In this document: piece by piece, positions 19,272 through 32,204 of the stretch
How the letters are laid out: each line of letters begins with the position of its first letter
Numbering within the stretch: the first letter of the stretch is position 1
Program-made: the position numbers and the translations under genes
Notes under the pieces: model-generated
Database searches by the model: none
Seen by the model: only the letters and a program-made list of their open reading frames with translations
Told to the model about the DNA's origin: nothing
From: Lentzea indica
GTDB lineage: Bacteria; Actinomycetota; Actinomycetes; Mycobacteriales; Pseudonocardiaceae
Direction of reading: 5' to 3'
NCBI RefSeq assembly: GCF_012184385.1
Contig: NZ_VSRL01000026.1
Coordinates: 1-60,958 of the forward strand
Length of the DNA: 60,958 nucleotides

Positions 19272-19956
19272 CGTGCACTCCCAGATCAGCGAGCACGCGG
19301 GTGCGTTGCTCCACAACGGAAGCCCGGCGGCGCGGGCGGGGCAGGTCGACGTGGTGCGTGGCGACGATCCGGCCCTCGTCCAGCACGAGGATCCGGTCGG
19401 CCAGCAGCAACGCCTCGTCGACGTCGTGCGTCACGAGCAGCACGGCGGGCCGGTGCCTGGTCCACAGGTCTTCCACCAGGTGGTGCATGGCGAGCCGGGT
19501 CAACGCGTCCAGCGCGCCGAAAGGCTCGTCCAGCAGCAGCACGTCGGGTTCGCGCACCAACGCTCGCGCGAGCGAGACCCGTTGTGCCTCACCGCCGGAC
19601 AACGTCAGCGGCCACGCGTCGACGTGATCGGGCAACCTCACTTCTTCCAGCGCCTTCAAGGCGACTGAGCGGCCGTCCGGTTTGTGGAGGCCCAAAGCGA
19701 TGTTGCGCCAGACCTTGCGCCACGGCAGCAGACGCGGCTGCTGGAACGCGATCGACACCGTGCCGTGGACGTGCGCCTCCCCTTCGACCTCGCGGTCCAG
19801 GCCCGCGAGGATGCGCAGCAACGTCGACTTGCCACAGCCGCTGCGGCCGAGCAGCGCCACGAACTCGCCCGGCGCGATCTCCAGGTCGATCCCGTCCAGC
19901 ACGGTCCGCGCACCGAAAGCCTTGCGCAGACCTCGAACACTCACCGGGCTCGCCAT
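19255..19956 (-). CDS. ssuB: Aliphatic sulfonate ABC transporter ATP-binding protein
   Basis: ATG at 19956; 233 residues. ABC ATPase with Walker A GRSGCGKST (about residue 37), Q-loop FQQPRLLPWRKVWRNIALGL typical of the nitrate/sulfonate/taurine class, signature LSGGEAQRVSLARALV, Walker B VLLLDEPFGALD and switch His in VTHDVDEAL. It powers uptake of sulfonates with SsuC and SsuA. It overlaps ssuC by 16 bases and ssuA by 17, so all four genes are likely translated in a coupled way. Confidence 0.93.
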   Translation of the reverse strand: MASPVSVRGLRKAFGARTVLDGIDLEIAPGEFVALLGRSGCGKSTLLRILAGLDREVEGEAHVHGTVSIAFQQPRLLPWRKVWRNIALGLHKPDGRSVALKALEEVRLPDHVDAWPLTLSGGEAQRVSLARALVREPDVLLLDEPFGALDALTRLAMHHLVEDLWTRHRPAVLLVTHDVDEALLLADRILVLDEGRIVATHHVDLPRPRRRASVVEQRTRVLADLGVHVEEAA

Positions 19957-20708
19957 CGCAGAACCCTCCTCTCCAGCAGGCGCACCAGCGCGTCCGTCGT
20001 GAGGCCGAGCAGCGCGTAGACCACGAGGCCGACGACCACGACGTCGGTGCGGAGGAACTCACGGGCGTTGTTGATCAGGAAGCCGAGACCGGCGTCGGCG
20101 TTGATCTGCTCGCCGACGATCAGCGACAGCCAGGCGGTGCCGAGCGCGATCCTCAGTCCCACCATGGTTTGCGGTACGGCGGACGGCAGCACGACGTGCA
20201 CGATCCGTTCAAGACGGCTGTAGCCCAGCACTCGAGCGGCCTCGACCAGGCCGGGATCGGTCTGCCGGATGCCGGCGTGCAGGTTGAGGTACAGCGGGAA
20301 CGCCACACCGGACGCGACCAGCGCGAGCTTGGGTTCCTCGCCGATCCCGAACCAGAGGATGAACAACGGGATCAGGCCGAGGTGCGGGAGCGTCCGCAAC
20401 ATCTGGACGGGCGGATCCAGCAAGGTCTCGCCCCACCGGGAAAGTCCGGAAACCAGTCCGAGCGCGACACCGACCGTGCCACCGATGAGAAATCCGAAGA
20501 AGACACGACCGAGCGAAACGGCGAATGCCTCGCCCAATTGGCCGTCGGCGATCAGCTCACCGGCTGATTCGAGCACGGTGAGCGGTGAGGCCAGTTTCTC
20601 GGGCGACAGCACACCCGTTGAGCTGGCCAGTTGCCACAGCAGAACCAGCGCGACAGGGCTGATCCACCGCACCGGCAGCGTCGGTTTTCGAACCAGAGAA
20701 AGGGCCAC
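19941..20708 (-). CDS. ssuC: Aliphatic sulfonate ABC transporter permease
   Basis: First gene of the leftward operon, starting at 20708; 255 residues. About six helices. The binding-protein-dependent permease (EAA) loop reads EAARVLGYSRLERIVHVVLP, followed by SAVPQTMVGLRIALGTAWLS, and IVGEQINADAGLGFLINNAR closes the fold as in SsuC/TauC proteins. The 145-base gap upstream, shared with the divergent protease gene, should hold the promoter. I see no clear regulator site there. Confidence 0.92.
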   Translation of the reverse strand: MALSLVRKPTLPVRWISPVALVLLWQLASSTGVLSPEKLASPLTVLESAGELIADGQLGEAFAVSLGRVFFGFLIGGTVGVALGLVSGLSRWGETLLDPPVQMLRTLPHLGLIPLFILWFGIGEEPKLALVASGVAFPLYLNLHAGIRQTDPGLVEAARVLGYSRLERIVHVVLPSAVPQTMVGLRIALGTAWLSLIVGEQINADAGLGFLINNAREFLRTDVVVVGLVVYALLGLTTDALVRLLERRVLRWRAR

Positions 20709-20853
20709 GGCGCAGAAGTACAGGCGAATGCCGGGCGTGCGTCAACGACGCCCAAATCGTGAAAATGCGTCGGACATGGAGATGTTCCCGACCCGGACAC
20801 ATTCCCGCCAACGGCCGAGTGACAGCACGGGTCTCAACGATCAACATTTGGGC

Positions 20854-25294
<4,441 letters not shown>

Positions 25295-25395
25295 TCGTGC
25301 GCTTGTAGTTCACTTGAGGGTCACCCAAAGGTATTGCCTAATTCCATACTGTCACTAAGGGTATGTCCCGATCACTTCCAACAAGGAAGGTCGGG

Positions 25396-26028
25396 ATGAT
25401 GTCAAAAGTTAACCGAATCATTGGTGTTTCAGTTGCCACCTTGGCTCTCACCTTTGGTTTCGTTTCCCCTGCACTCGCGACACCCCCAGGAATTCCCAGC
25501 GCCGACGTGGCCCGATCCGAGCTGAGCACGCTCACCGTCCGCGCGGAAGGCTCGACCTCGGGCTACTCGCGCGACCTGTTCCCGCACTGGATCACCCAGT
25601 CGGGGGCCTGCAACACCCGAGAGACGGTGCTGAAGCGCGACGGCACGAACGTGGTCACCGACTCGTCGTGCGCCGCCACCTCGGGCCGCTGGTTCTCCCC
25701 GTACGACGGCGCCACCTGGAGCGCGGCCTCCGACGTGGACATCGACCACGTCGTGGCGCTGGCGGAAGCCTGGCGGTCCGGCGCGTCGTCGTGGACCACG
25801 GACCGGCGCCGGTCGTTCGCGAACGACCTGTCCGGCCCGCAGCTGATCGCGGTCACCGACAACGTGAACCAGGCCAAGGGCGACCAGGACCCCGCCGAGT
25901 GGAAGCCTCCGCTGACGTCGTACCACTGCACGTACGCGAGGATGTGGGTGCGCACGAAGAAGAACTGGGGGCTCAGCGTCGACAGCGCTGAGAAGTCCGC
26001 ACTGAACGGGATGCTCGCGACCTGCTGA
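25396..26028 (+). CDS. Secreted HNH-type nuclease (GmrSD/DUF1524-like)
   Basis: ATG at 25396 has GGAAGG just upstream; 210 residues. A signal peptide (NRIIGVSVATLALTFGFVSP, cleavage after ALA) exports it. The mature part holds the His-Me finger signature VDIDHVVALAEAWRSG followed by LIAVTDNVNQAKGDQDP, matching extracellular nucleases of this class, and several cysteines suited to disulfides. It probably degrades extracellular DNA or RNA for nutrients. The first 40 codons and the 100 bases before them are noticeably more AT-rich than the neighbours. Confidence 0.82.
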   Translation: MMSKVNRIIGVSVATLALTFGFVSPALATPPGIPSADVARSELSTLTVRAEGSTSGYSRDLFPHWITQSGACNTRETVLKRDGTNVVTDSSCAATSGRWFSPYDGATWSAASDVDIDHVVALAEAWRSGASSWTTDRRRSFANDLSGPQLIAVTDNVNQAKGDQDPAEWKPPLTSYHCTYARMWVRTKKNWGLSVDSAEKSALNGMLATC

Positions 26029-26279
26029 TGACCTCACTCTCCTCGCTTTTCGTGGCCGGTCCCGGTGGCGTGATGACCGACGAGGTCGGCGTCGTCACCG
26101 GAGACCTCGAACTCCGCACGGAGCTTTCCGATGACGGCCGGTTCCGCGCGCTGGTCCGCTACGAGGGTGCGGATGAGTGGTACGCCATCACGGGCGGTTC
26201 GTGCGCCCTGGCTGATCCTCGTGATCACGAGCCGGTTCACTCGCTGCTGCTGGGCCTGCTGAACCGGCCGGAGGGCTGA
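26028..26279 (+). CDS. Small hypothetical protein
   Basis: ATG at 26028 overlaps the nuclease stop (TGATG); 83 residues. An internal ATG at 26073 would give a tidier protein starting MTDEVGVVTGDLELRTELSD. It looks like a small beta-rich domain with RALVRYEGADEWYAITGG, no signal and no helix-forming membrane segment. The last 92 bases run antisense to the end of the FUSC gene, a longer convergent overlap than others here. Not a family I recognise. Confidence 0.55.
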   Translation: MTSLSSLFVAGPGGVMTDEVGVVTGDLELRTELSDDGRFRALVRYEGADEWYAITGGSCALADPRDHEPVHSLLLGLLNRPEG

Positions 26280-27349
26280 GAGGCGGCAACGCCTCCATCG
26301 CCTCGCTCCTGCTCAACCCGGTCGCCTGCAACAGGTCCACGGCCACGCTGCGGATCTGCGCCAGCACGACCTTGGACGAGAACCCGTCCCCACCGAGACG
26401 CCGCGCGGTGAGATGCCGCGCGGCGTTTCGCACGGCCTCCCTGGTCTGCTTGGGCGTCTTGCCCTTCTCCAGCTCGCCCTTGAGGCAGTCGACGGCGTCC
26501 GCGTAGTCCTTCAGCACGTCCGGCACGCCGTCCGGGATCCGCTCGTCCGCCTTGAGCGCCGCCATGCTCCTGCGCGCCAGCACGCGGGTGTTGCGGATCG
26601 CGTAGTCCACCGGACCGGCCGCGGTCTGGTACCTGCTGAGCTCGTCCTTGGACCGCCACCGGATGGGCGCGATCCTCGCGATCTCCGACCCGGTCTGCAG
26701 CGCCGACTTGTAGTCGTCGATCGTGGACTGGCTGGTCCGCAGCTCCGCGAGCACCCCGGCCGCCTTGACCGCGTCCTTCTCCGTGAGGGCCTCTGCGAGG
26801 TTCCGCAACGCACCGCTCAGGGTGTTCGTGAGCACCTTCAGCTGCCGTTGGGCGACGGTGACCGGGTTGGCCGGCAGCAGCGCCGCCACGGCCAGGCCCA
26901 CGAGACCACCGGTCAGCGCGTCGATCATCCGGTCGAACCCGCCGCCCGCGCTCGGCGGCAGCAGCGTCGCCGACGAGGACGGCGGACGAGCCGGCCTGGA
27001 GCGCGATGACCGAGCCGCCGTCCAGCAGCACGGCCGCCGACATGGCGAGACCCACGACCAGCGCGATCTGCCATGGACCGCTGCCGATCCAGCTGATCAA
27101 CGCGTCGCCGACACCCACGCCGACCGAGACGCCGACGACCAGCTCACCGACGCGCCGCAGTCGTTGCCCGAGAGAGACTCCGAGGCAGACGACGGCGGCG
27201 ATCGGCGCGAAGAACGGGTGCTGGTGTCCGATGACGACCGTCGCCACGAGCCAGGCGAGGCCCGCGGACAGGGCACTGTGGACGATCGGCAGCGCTGCTC
27301 GGCGCCACCGCCTCAGCCCGCGCCCCACCGCTTCCCGGACGGCACCCAC
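26188..27349 (-). pseudogene. FUSC-family aromatic acid exporter-like protein, apparent one-base insertion
   Basis: The N-terminal frame from 27349 encodes about five helices (LPIVHSALSAGLAWLVATVV, HPFFAPIAAVVCLGVSLGQR, LRRVGELVVGVSVGVGVGD, ...VIALQAGSSAVLV). Near 26970 an extra base turns the expected VATLLPPSAGGGFDRMIDAL into noise; that downstream frame continues GGLVGLAVAALLPANPV and a long soluble helical domain to 26188. Removing one base gives 386 residues, a standard FUSC layout (membrane half plus cytoplasmic half). Family members export aromatic acids or act in envelope stress. It lies six bases after DUF3151 on the same strand. Confidence 0.75.
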
Positions 27350-27355
27350 GTCAGA

Positions 27356-27775
27356 TCAGGCCAGACCCAGTGCGGCAGGCGCCTTCGGGTCGGAGTCGGC
27401 GAGGAACTTGGAGCAGCGATCCCACTCCTCGTCCTCCCCGATCTCCCTGGCGGCACGGGCGAGGGCGGCCAGCGCACGCAGGAAGCCCTGGTTCGGCCGG
27501 TGGTCCCACGGCACGGGGCCGAAACCCTTCCAGCCGGAACGACGCAGCTGGTCGAGGCCGCGGTGGTATCCGGTGCGGGCGTAGGCGTAGGCGGCGACGG
27601 GGTCGCCGCTGTGCAGCGCGCGTTCGGCCAGCAGTGCCCAGGCCTCGGAGAAGTCCGGGTACGCCCGGACGATCTTGCCTGGATCGGTGCCACCGTCCGC
27701 GGCGGCCTGCGCCTCAGGGCGGTCGGGAAGACGAGTCGGCTCTGGCCCGAGGAGGTTCTCAACCATGCGGCCCAT
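27356..27775 (-). CDS. DUF3151 family protein
   Basis: ATG at 27775 (or 27766); 139 residues. Family motifs: ENLLGPEPTRLPDRPEA near the N-terminus, AYPDFSEAWALLAERAL, AYAYARTGYHRGLDQLRRSG, WKGFGPVPWDHRPNQGFLRA and a C-terminal LADSDPKAP. It is a soluble helical protein conserved across actinobacteria close to fba (Rv0360c in M. tuberculosis, from memory) and has no established function. It leads a short leftward operon with the FUSC gene. Confidence 0.88.
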   Translation of the reverse strand: MGRMVENLLGPEPTRLPDRPEAQAAADGGTDPGKIVRAYPDFSEAWALLAERALHSGDPVAAYAYARTGYHRGLDQLRRSGWKGFGPVPWDHRPNQGFLRALAALARAAREIGEDEEWDRCSKFLADSDPKAPAALGLA

Positions 27776-27794
27776 CGTGCCGCACGAACGCGCC

Positions 27795-27881
27795 TTAGGA
27801 GACGAACACCCTCATGACAGCGGCCACAACGGCCAGCAGCAACGCGGTGACGAGCACTCCGGCGACGATCTTCTTGCTCAT
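27795..27881 (-). CDS. Possible 28-residue membrane peptide
   Basis: ATG at 27881 to TAA at 27795 reads MSKKIVAGVLVTALLLAVVA then AVMRVFVS: a basic N-terminus and one hydrophobic helix. It sits just upstream of the DUF3151 gene on the same strand with 19 bases between them. No strong ribosome-binding site is visible. A real mini-gene is plausible from the hydrophobic pattern and tidy spacing, but it is too short to be sure. Confidence 0.35.
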   Translation of the reverse strand: MSKKIVAGVLVTALLLAVVAAVMRVFVS

Positions 27882-28016
27882 GGCGGTGCACTGTGCCGGG
27901 ATGGGCCGAAGAGATCAACGACGTTCACCCGGTCGTGCATACGAATTGGAAACATCAGGGTAAAACCAGGGTGGGTCGGCCTTCCTGTCGTCCGGCTGTC
28001 AGCTCATGATGTTCGG

Positions 28017-29132
28017 ATGATTGAGGGGGTAAGGCAGTTCCGGGACCAGTACTGGGAGCGGGGCGCGCCAGGCAGGGAGACACCGGCGACGCTCACGAAG
28101 CAGCTCTACCAGCTGTGGCTCCTAGGCCTGCTGTTGAAGTTGATCGGGTCGTCGTGGGACGTCTCGTGGCACTTCAAGTGGTTGCGCGACGATCTGGCGC
28201 CACCACACCTGATCAACACGGTCGGCACGGTGATCGTGGTCGGGCTGACGTTGTTCCACACGTTCACCGGGTACGGCGCCGACAAACTCACGCTGCGCCT
28301 GATGCAGGTCGGGTGCGGGATCTTCCTCGTCGCACTGCCGATCGACGTGATCAACCACCGCATCAACGGGCTCGACATCACGAGCTGGAGCGGGTCGCAC
28401 GCGCTGCTCTACCTGGGCACGGCCGTCATGCTCGCCGGCGCGATCCGCGGGTGGATGAAGTTCTTCCCCGAAGGCACCATGCGGACGTTCGGGCTCGTCG
28501 CGCTGTGGTTCTTCTTCCTGGAGAACGTCTGGTTCCCCAACCAGCACCAGGAGTACGGCGTGCGCGCGCTGCAGGCCTACGACAGCGGTAAGGCCGAAGC
28601 CGAGCCGATCCTGCTGCAGTTCGCCGCGGACCAGCTCGGCGTTCCGGTCGGGCGCGAGGCCGTCGTGCACTTCGCGCTGCCCATCGCGGACTGGGTCTAC
28701 CCGGTGTGGGGCCTGGTCGCGGCGGCCATCGTGCTGGTGATCGCGCGGCGCACGATCGGCAAGCCTTGGGCGGCCACGGCCGTCGCGGGTGGTTACGTCG
28801 CGTACCGGTGCCTGATCTGGCCGTTGCTCGCCGGCATCGACTTCCCGAAGTCCGCCGTGCCGTTGTTCCTGATCTTCGTCGCGCTCGCGATCGACGCGGC
28901 GCACGTGATCAAGATGCCCACGCCTGCCGCAGCCGTGCTGGGGTCGGCGGCCGTCACGACGGTCGGGTACGTCGGCATCTGGTTCCAGCAGGAGTACCTG
29001 TGGGGGCCGCCGATCTCGTTCTCGTCGGCGGCGGTCACCGCCGTACTGCTGGCGGTGCTGTGGACCGTCGGGGACATGATGATCCACCGGCCGGAGAGGC
29101 AGATGATCGCCTCGCGGCTGAAACTCAGCTAG
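28017..29132 (+). CDS. Multi-pass membrane protein, actinobacterial, unknown function
   Basis: ATG at 28017; 371 residues with about nine hydrophobic helices. Recognisable pieces are KQLYQLWLLGLLLKLIGSSW, SWHFKWLRDDLAPPHLINTV, GTVIVVGLTLFHTFTGYGAD, NHRINGLDITSWSGSHALLY and FFLENVWFPNQHQEYGVRAL. Conserved-looking Asp, His and Trp residues near the membrane face (SWDVSWH, WSGSHALLY) hint at a metal or haem site, but that is speculative. A strong intrinsic terminator follows at 29138, shared with the convergent fba gene. Confidence 0.8.
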   Translation: MIEGVRQFRDQYWERGAPGRETPATLTKQLYQLWLLGLLLKLIGSSWDVSWHFKWLRDDLAPPHLINTVGTVIVVGLTLFHTFTGYGADKLTLRLMQVGCGIFLVALPIDVINHRINGLDITSWSGSHALLYLGTAVMLAGAIRGWMKFFPEGTMRTFGLVALWFFFLENVWFPNQHQEYGVRALQAYDSGKAEAEPILLQFAADQLGVPVGREAVVHFALPIADWVYPVWGLVAAAIVLVIARRTIGKPWAATAVAGGYVAYRCLIWPLLAGIDFPKSAVPLFLIFVALAIDAAHVIKMPTPAAAVLGSAAVTTVGYVGIWFQQEYLWGPPISFSSAAVTAVLLAVLWTVGDMMIHRPERQMIASRLKLS

Positions 29133-29137
29133 CACGC

Positions 29138-29170
29138 AAAAGGGCCCCGGCGCGCTGCCGGGGCCCTTCT
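29138..29170. terminator. Bidirectional intrinsic terminator
   Basis: AAGGGCCCCGGC (29140-29151), loop GCGCT, then GCCGGGGCCCTT (29157-29168): a perfect 12-base-pair stem. An A-run lies before it and TTCTTCGTT after it, so it can end transcripts from both the membrane-protein gene and fba. Confidence 0.9.
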
Positions 29171-29182
29171 TCGTTCTGCGCG

Positions 29183-30217
29183 TCAGCCCGCGATCATGCG
29201 GCCCGACGACTTGAGGTGCTCGCACGCCTGGGCGATGCGGGCGGCCATGGCCTGCTCGGCTGCCTTGAGGTAGCTGCGCGGGTCGTAGGCCTTCTTGTTG
29301 CCGACCTCGCCGTCGACCTTCAGCACGCCGTCGTAGTTCGCGAACATGTGCGCCGCGATCGGGCGGGTGAAGGCGTACTGCGTGTCCGTGTCGATGTTCA
29401 TCTTGATGACGCCGTACGACACGGCCTCGTGGATCTCCTCGAGCAGCGAGCCGGAGCCGCCGTGGAAGACCAGGTCGAACGGCTTGGAGCCGGCCGGGAG
29501 GCCCAGCTTCTCCGCCGCCACGTCCTGGCCCTGCTTGAGGATCTCCGGACGCAGCTTCACGTTGCCCGGCTTGTAGACGCCGTGCACGTTGCCGAACGTC
29601 GCGGCGAGAAGGTAGCGGCCCTTCTCACCGGCGCCGAGCGCGTCGACGGTCTTCAGGTAGTCCTCGGCCGTCGTGTAGAGCTTGTCGTTGATCTCGTTGT
29701 CGACGCCGTCCTCCTCGCCGCCCACGACGCCGACCTCGATCTCGAGGACGATCTTCGCCTTGGCGGAAAGGTCGAGCAGCTCACTCGCGATCTGGAGGTT
29801 CTCCTCCAGAGGCACGGCCGAGCCGTCCCACATGTGCGACTGGAAGAGCGGGTTGCCGCCCTTGTCCACCCGCTCCTGGCTGATCCCGATCAGCGGACGC
29901 ACGTACCCGTCGAGCTTGTCCTTCGGGCAGTGGTCGGTGTGCAGCGCGATGTTCACCGGGTACTTCGCGGCAACGACGTGCGCGAACTCGGCGAGCGCGA
30001 CAGCGCCGGTCACCATGTCCTTGACCTTGGTGCCCGAGGCGAACTCGGCACCACCGGTCGAGACCTGGATGATGCCGTCGCTCTCGGCCTCGGCGAATCC
30101 GCGCAGAGCCGCGTTGAGAGTCTCCGAAGACGTGACGTTGATCGCGGGGTAGGCGAACTCGTTCGCCTTGGCCCGGTCAAGCATCTCCGCGTAGACCTCG
30201 GGAGTTGCGATGGGCAT
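29183..30217 (-). CDS. fba: Class II fructose-bisphosphate aldolase
   Basis: ATG at 30217 behind GAGGAGG; 344 residues. Class II (zinc) aldolase with AYPAINVTSSETLNAALRGF at the N-terminus, zinc ligands in NIALHTDHCPKD, catalytic-region EIGVVGGEEDGVDN, HGVYKPGNVKL and the phosphate-binding FHGGSGS and KMNIDTDTQYAFT. It splits fructose-1,6-bisphosphate to triose phosphates in glycolysis and runs the reverse in gluconeogenesis. A promoter candidate on the same strand has TTGGCC, a 16-base spacer and TAGGAT (about 30263-30290). The orthologous position in M. tuberculosis is Rv0363c (from memory). Confidence 0.97.
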   Translation of the reverse strand: MPIATPEVYAEMLDRAKANEFAYPAINVTSSETLNAALRGFAEAESDGIIQVSTGGAEFASGTKVKDMVTGAVALAEFAHVVAAKYPVNIALHTDHCPKDKLDGYVRPLIGISQERVDKGGNPLFQSHMWDGSAVPLEENLQIASELLDLSAKAKIVLEIEVGVVGGEEDGVDNEINDKLYTTAEDYLKTVDALGAGEKGRYLLAATFGNVHGVYKPGNVKLRPEILKQGQDVAAEKLGLPAGSKPFDLVFHGGSGSLLEEIHEAVSYGVIKMNIDTDTQYAFTRPIAAHMFANYDGVLKVDGEVGNKKAYDPRSYLKAAEQAMAARIAQACEHLKSSGRMIAG

Positions 30218-30402
30218 CGGTCGTCCTCCTCAGGTGCCCTGAACGCCGTATCAAGGGCATCCTACGAGGCTGTGTCACGGGGCCAACGCGGCGGCCAACT
30301 CGACTTCATGATCGTTCAAGGAGTGGAACGTGCCTGGTCTGGGCTACTGGCCGGTACAGGCATGGTGGATGACATGACAACCGTACGATGGAACGAACAA
30401 GA

Positions 30403-31197
30403 TCACCCCTTGAGCTCCAACGCGGCGGCCAGTTCGGCGTAGTGCTCGTTCAACGACTGGATGGCCACGTGGTCGGCGCCCGCGTCGACGTGCGCACGCA
30501 ACTTCGTGGCCACCTGGTCCGGACTGCCGTGCGCGACCAGGGCGTCGATGAGCCGGTCCGAGCCGGGCGCCGCGACCTCGTCCGCCGAGAAACCCCAGCG
30601 CATCCAGTTGTTCGTGTAGTTGGTGAGCGTGAAGTAGTAGGCCAGTTGCTCACGTGCGATCGCGCGCGCCGCCTCCGGGTCCTCCTCGACGACCACCGTG
30701 ACCTCAGGCGCGAGGATCTTGTCGCCGAGCGCCTTCCGCGCCTCCGCGGTGTGCTCGACCGGCACCAGGTACGGGTGGGCGCCCGCGGTGCGGTCGGCCG
30801 CGAGCTTGAGCACCTTCGGGCCGAGTGCCGCGAGCAGCAGCCTGTCGGCGGGCACGTCGAGCCGGTCCAGGTACGACACGAGCTTCGGGTACGGCTTCTC
30901 GTAGGCCTGGTCGATCTGCTTGTGGCCGACTCCGACACCGAGCACCAGCCGGTCGCTGCCGATCCGGTGGAACGAGCGGGACACGTCCTCCGGCTCGGTC
31001 TGCCACACGTTGACGATGCCGGTCGCGATGGTCATCGACTTCGTGACCCCCAGCAGCCGCTCCGGCAGTGCCAGGTCCGACTCCGGCGAGCTGCCGAGCC
31101 AGAACGTGCCGAAGCCGAGCGACTCCAGCTCACCGACCTCGTCGACCCGGTCGGCCCACTGGTACCGCGAGCCCCAGATTCCGAACGTACCCAACAT
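30403..31197 (-). CDS. LLM-class F420-dependent oxidoreductase
   Basis: ATG at 31197 with GAGGGG upstream; 264 residues. Luciferase-like barrel: LGTFGIWGSRYQWADR at the start, LGFGTFWLGSSPESDLALPE, TIATGIVNVWQTEPEDVSRS, DRLVLGVGVGHKQIDQAYEK and LAALGPKVLKLAADRTAGAH. These resemble the TIGR03620-type F420-dependent family rather than FMN-dependent SsuD. F420H2 donates hydride to an unknown substrate. It is divergent from the aldo/keto reductase, whose start is 37 bases away. Confidence 0.85.
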   Translation of the reverse strand: MLGTFGIWGSRYQWADRVDEVGELESLGFGTFWLGSSPESDLALPERLLGVTKSMTIATGIVNVWQTEPEDVSRSFHRIGSDRLVLGVGVGHKQIDQAYEKPYPKLVSYLDRLDVPADRLLLAALGPKVLKLAADRTAGAHPYLVPVEHTAEARKALGDKILAPEVTVVVEEDPEAARAIAREQLAYYFTLTNYTNNWMRWGFSADEVAAPGSDRLIDALVAHGSPDQVATKLRAHVDAGADHVAIQSLNEHYAELAAALELKG

Positions 31198-31233
31198 GCA
31201 GACCCCTCACGTCGCAACGACTACGTTCGCAGT

Positions 31234-32160
31234 ATGCCGATCTTGAGCAGCACCGACCTGAACGTCTCCCGACTTTGCCTCGGCGGCAACGTCTTCGGCT
31301 GGACCGCGGACGAGGAATTCTCGTTCGCCGTGCTGGACGCCTACACCGCCGCGGGTGGGAACTTCCTCGACAGCGCTGACGTGTACTCGGCCTGGGGCGA
31401 GGGCAACTCCGGTGGTGAGTCGGAAACGATCATCGGCAAGTGGCTGGCCAAGCGTGGGAACCGCGACGACGTCGTGGTCGCCACCAAGGTCGGCATGCTC
31501 GCCGGGTTCAACAACCAGAAGCGCGACACCGTGCTGACGGGCGCCGAGCGGTCGCTGAAGCGGCTCGGTGTCGACCACATCGATCTCTACTACAACCACC
31601 TCGACGACCCGAACACGCCGCTCGAGGAGACGCTGGCCGCCTACGACCAGCTCGTCCGCGACGGCAAGGTCCGCCACATCGCGGCGTCCAACTTCTCCGC
31701 GGAACGGCTGGCGAAGGCGCTGGAGATCCAGGAGCGCGAGGGTTTCGCGAAGTTCGTGGCGCTGCAGCCCGAGTACAACCTGGTCAGCCGGGCGGCGTTC
31801 GAGGGGGACCTGCAGAAGGTCGTCCAGGACAACGGCCTGGCCACCGTGCCGTACTGGTCCCTCGCGAAGGGCTTCCTGACCGGCAAGTACCGGCCGGGCG
31901 TCGAGGTTCAGAGCGCGCGGGCCAACGCCGCGTCGAAGTACCTCGACGAGCACGGCCTGCAGGTCCTGGAGGCGCTCGACGAGCTGGCCGAGACGCACGA
32001 CACCACGGTGGCCTCGGTCGCCCTCGCGTGGCTCGCCCAGCAGCCGACGGTCGCCGCGCCGATCGCGTCCGCGAGGACGTTGGAGCAGCTCAGCGACCTC
32101 GTGGCGGTCCTCGACCTCGAACTGACGCAGGCCGAAGTGGACCGCCTGAGTGCAATTTAA
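31234..32160 (+). CDS. Aldo/keto reductase
   Basis: ATG at 31234 follows TACGTT by six bases with no ribosome-binding site, a leaderless layout; 308 residues. The (beta/alpha)8 AKR features are clear: LCLGGNVFGWTADEEFS, catalytic Asp and Tyr in LDSADVYSAWGEGNSGGESE, Lys in VVATKVGM, His in IDLYYNHLDDPNTP, and VRHIAASNFSAERLAKALEI. It reduces aldehydes or ketones with NADPH in the cytoplasm. The natural substrate is not evident. Confidence 0.92.
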   Translation: MPILSSTDLNVSRLCLGGNVFGWTADEEFSFAVLDAYTAAGGNFLDSADVYSAWGEGNSGGESETIIGKWLAKRGNRDDVVVATKVGMLAGFNNQKRDTVLTGAERSLKRLGVDHIDLYYNHLDDPNTPLEETLAAYDQLVRDGKVRHIAASNFSAERLAKALEIQEREGFAKFVALQPEYNLVSRAAFEGDLQKVVQDNGLATVPYWSLAKGFLTGKYRPGVEVQSARANAASKYLDEHGLQVLEALDELAETHDTTVASVALAWLAQQPTVAAPIASARTLEQLSDLVAVLDLELTQAEVDRLSAI

Positions 32161-32171
32161 CTTGCCAGTAG

Positions 32172-32186
32172 CTTACCGGTAGTAAG
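32172..32186. promoter_or_regulatory. Palindrome CTTAC-cggta-GTAAG at the SDR promoter
   Basis: Five-base perfect arms around CGGTA sit immediately upstream of the TACCGT -10 element (32193-32198) of the short-chain dehydrogenase and just after the aldo/keto reductase stop. The position would let a dimeric (TetR-like) repressor block the promoter. The regulator is not in the window as far as I can tell. Confidence 0.4.
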
Positions 32187-32204
32187 TTGCGTTACCGTGA
32201 CGGC

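Noticed and set aside
20269-20853. Upstream in-frame extension of the M48 protease into the ssuC region
   Set aside because: It is antisense to a well-supported permease gene and lacks protease homology; the start was placed at 20854.
30388-31233. Upstream in-frame extension of the aldo/keto reductase
   Set aside because: It is antisense to the F420-dependent oxidoreductase; the leaderless ATG at 31234 begins the conserved barrel.
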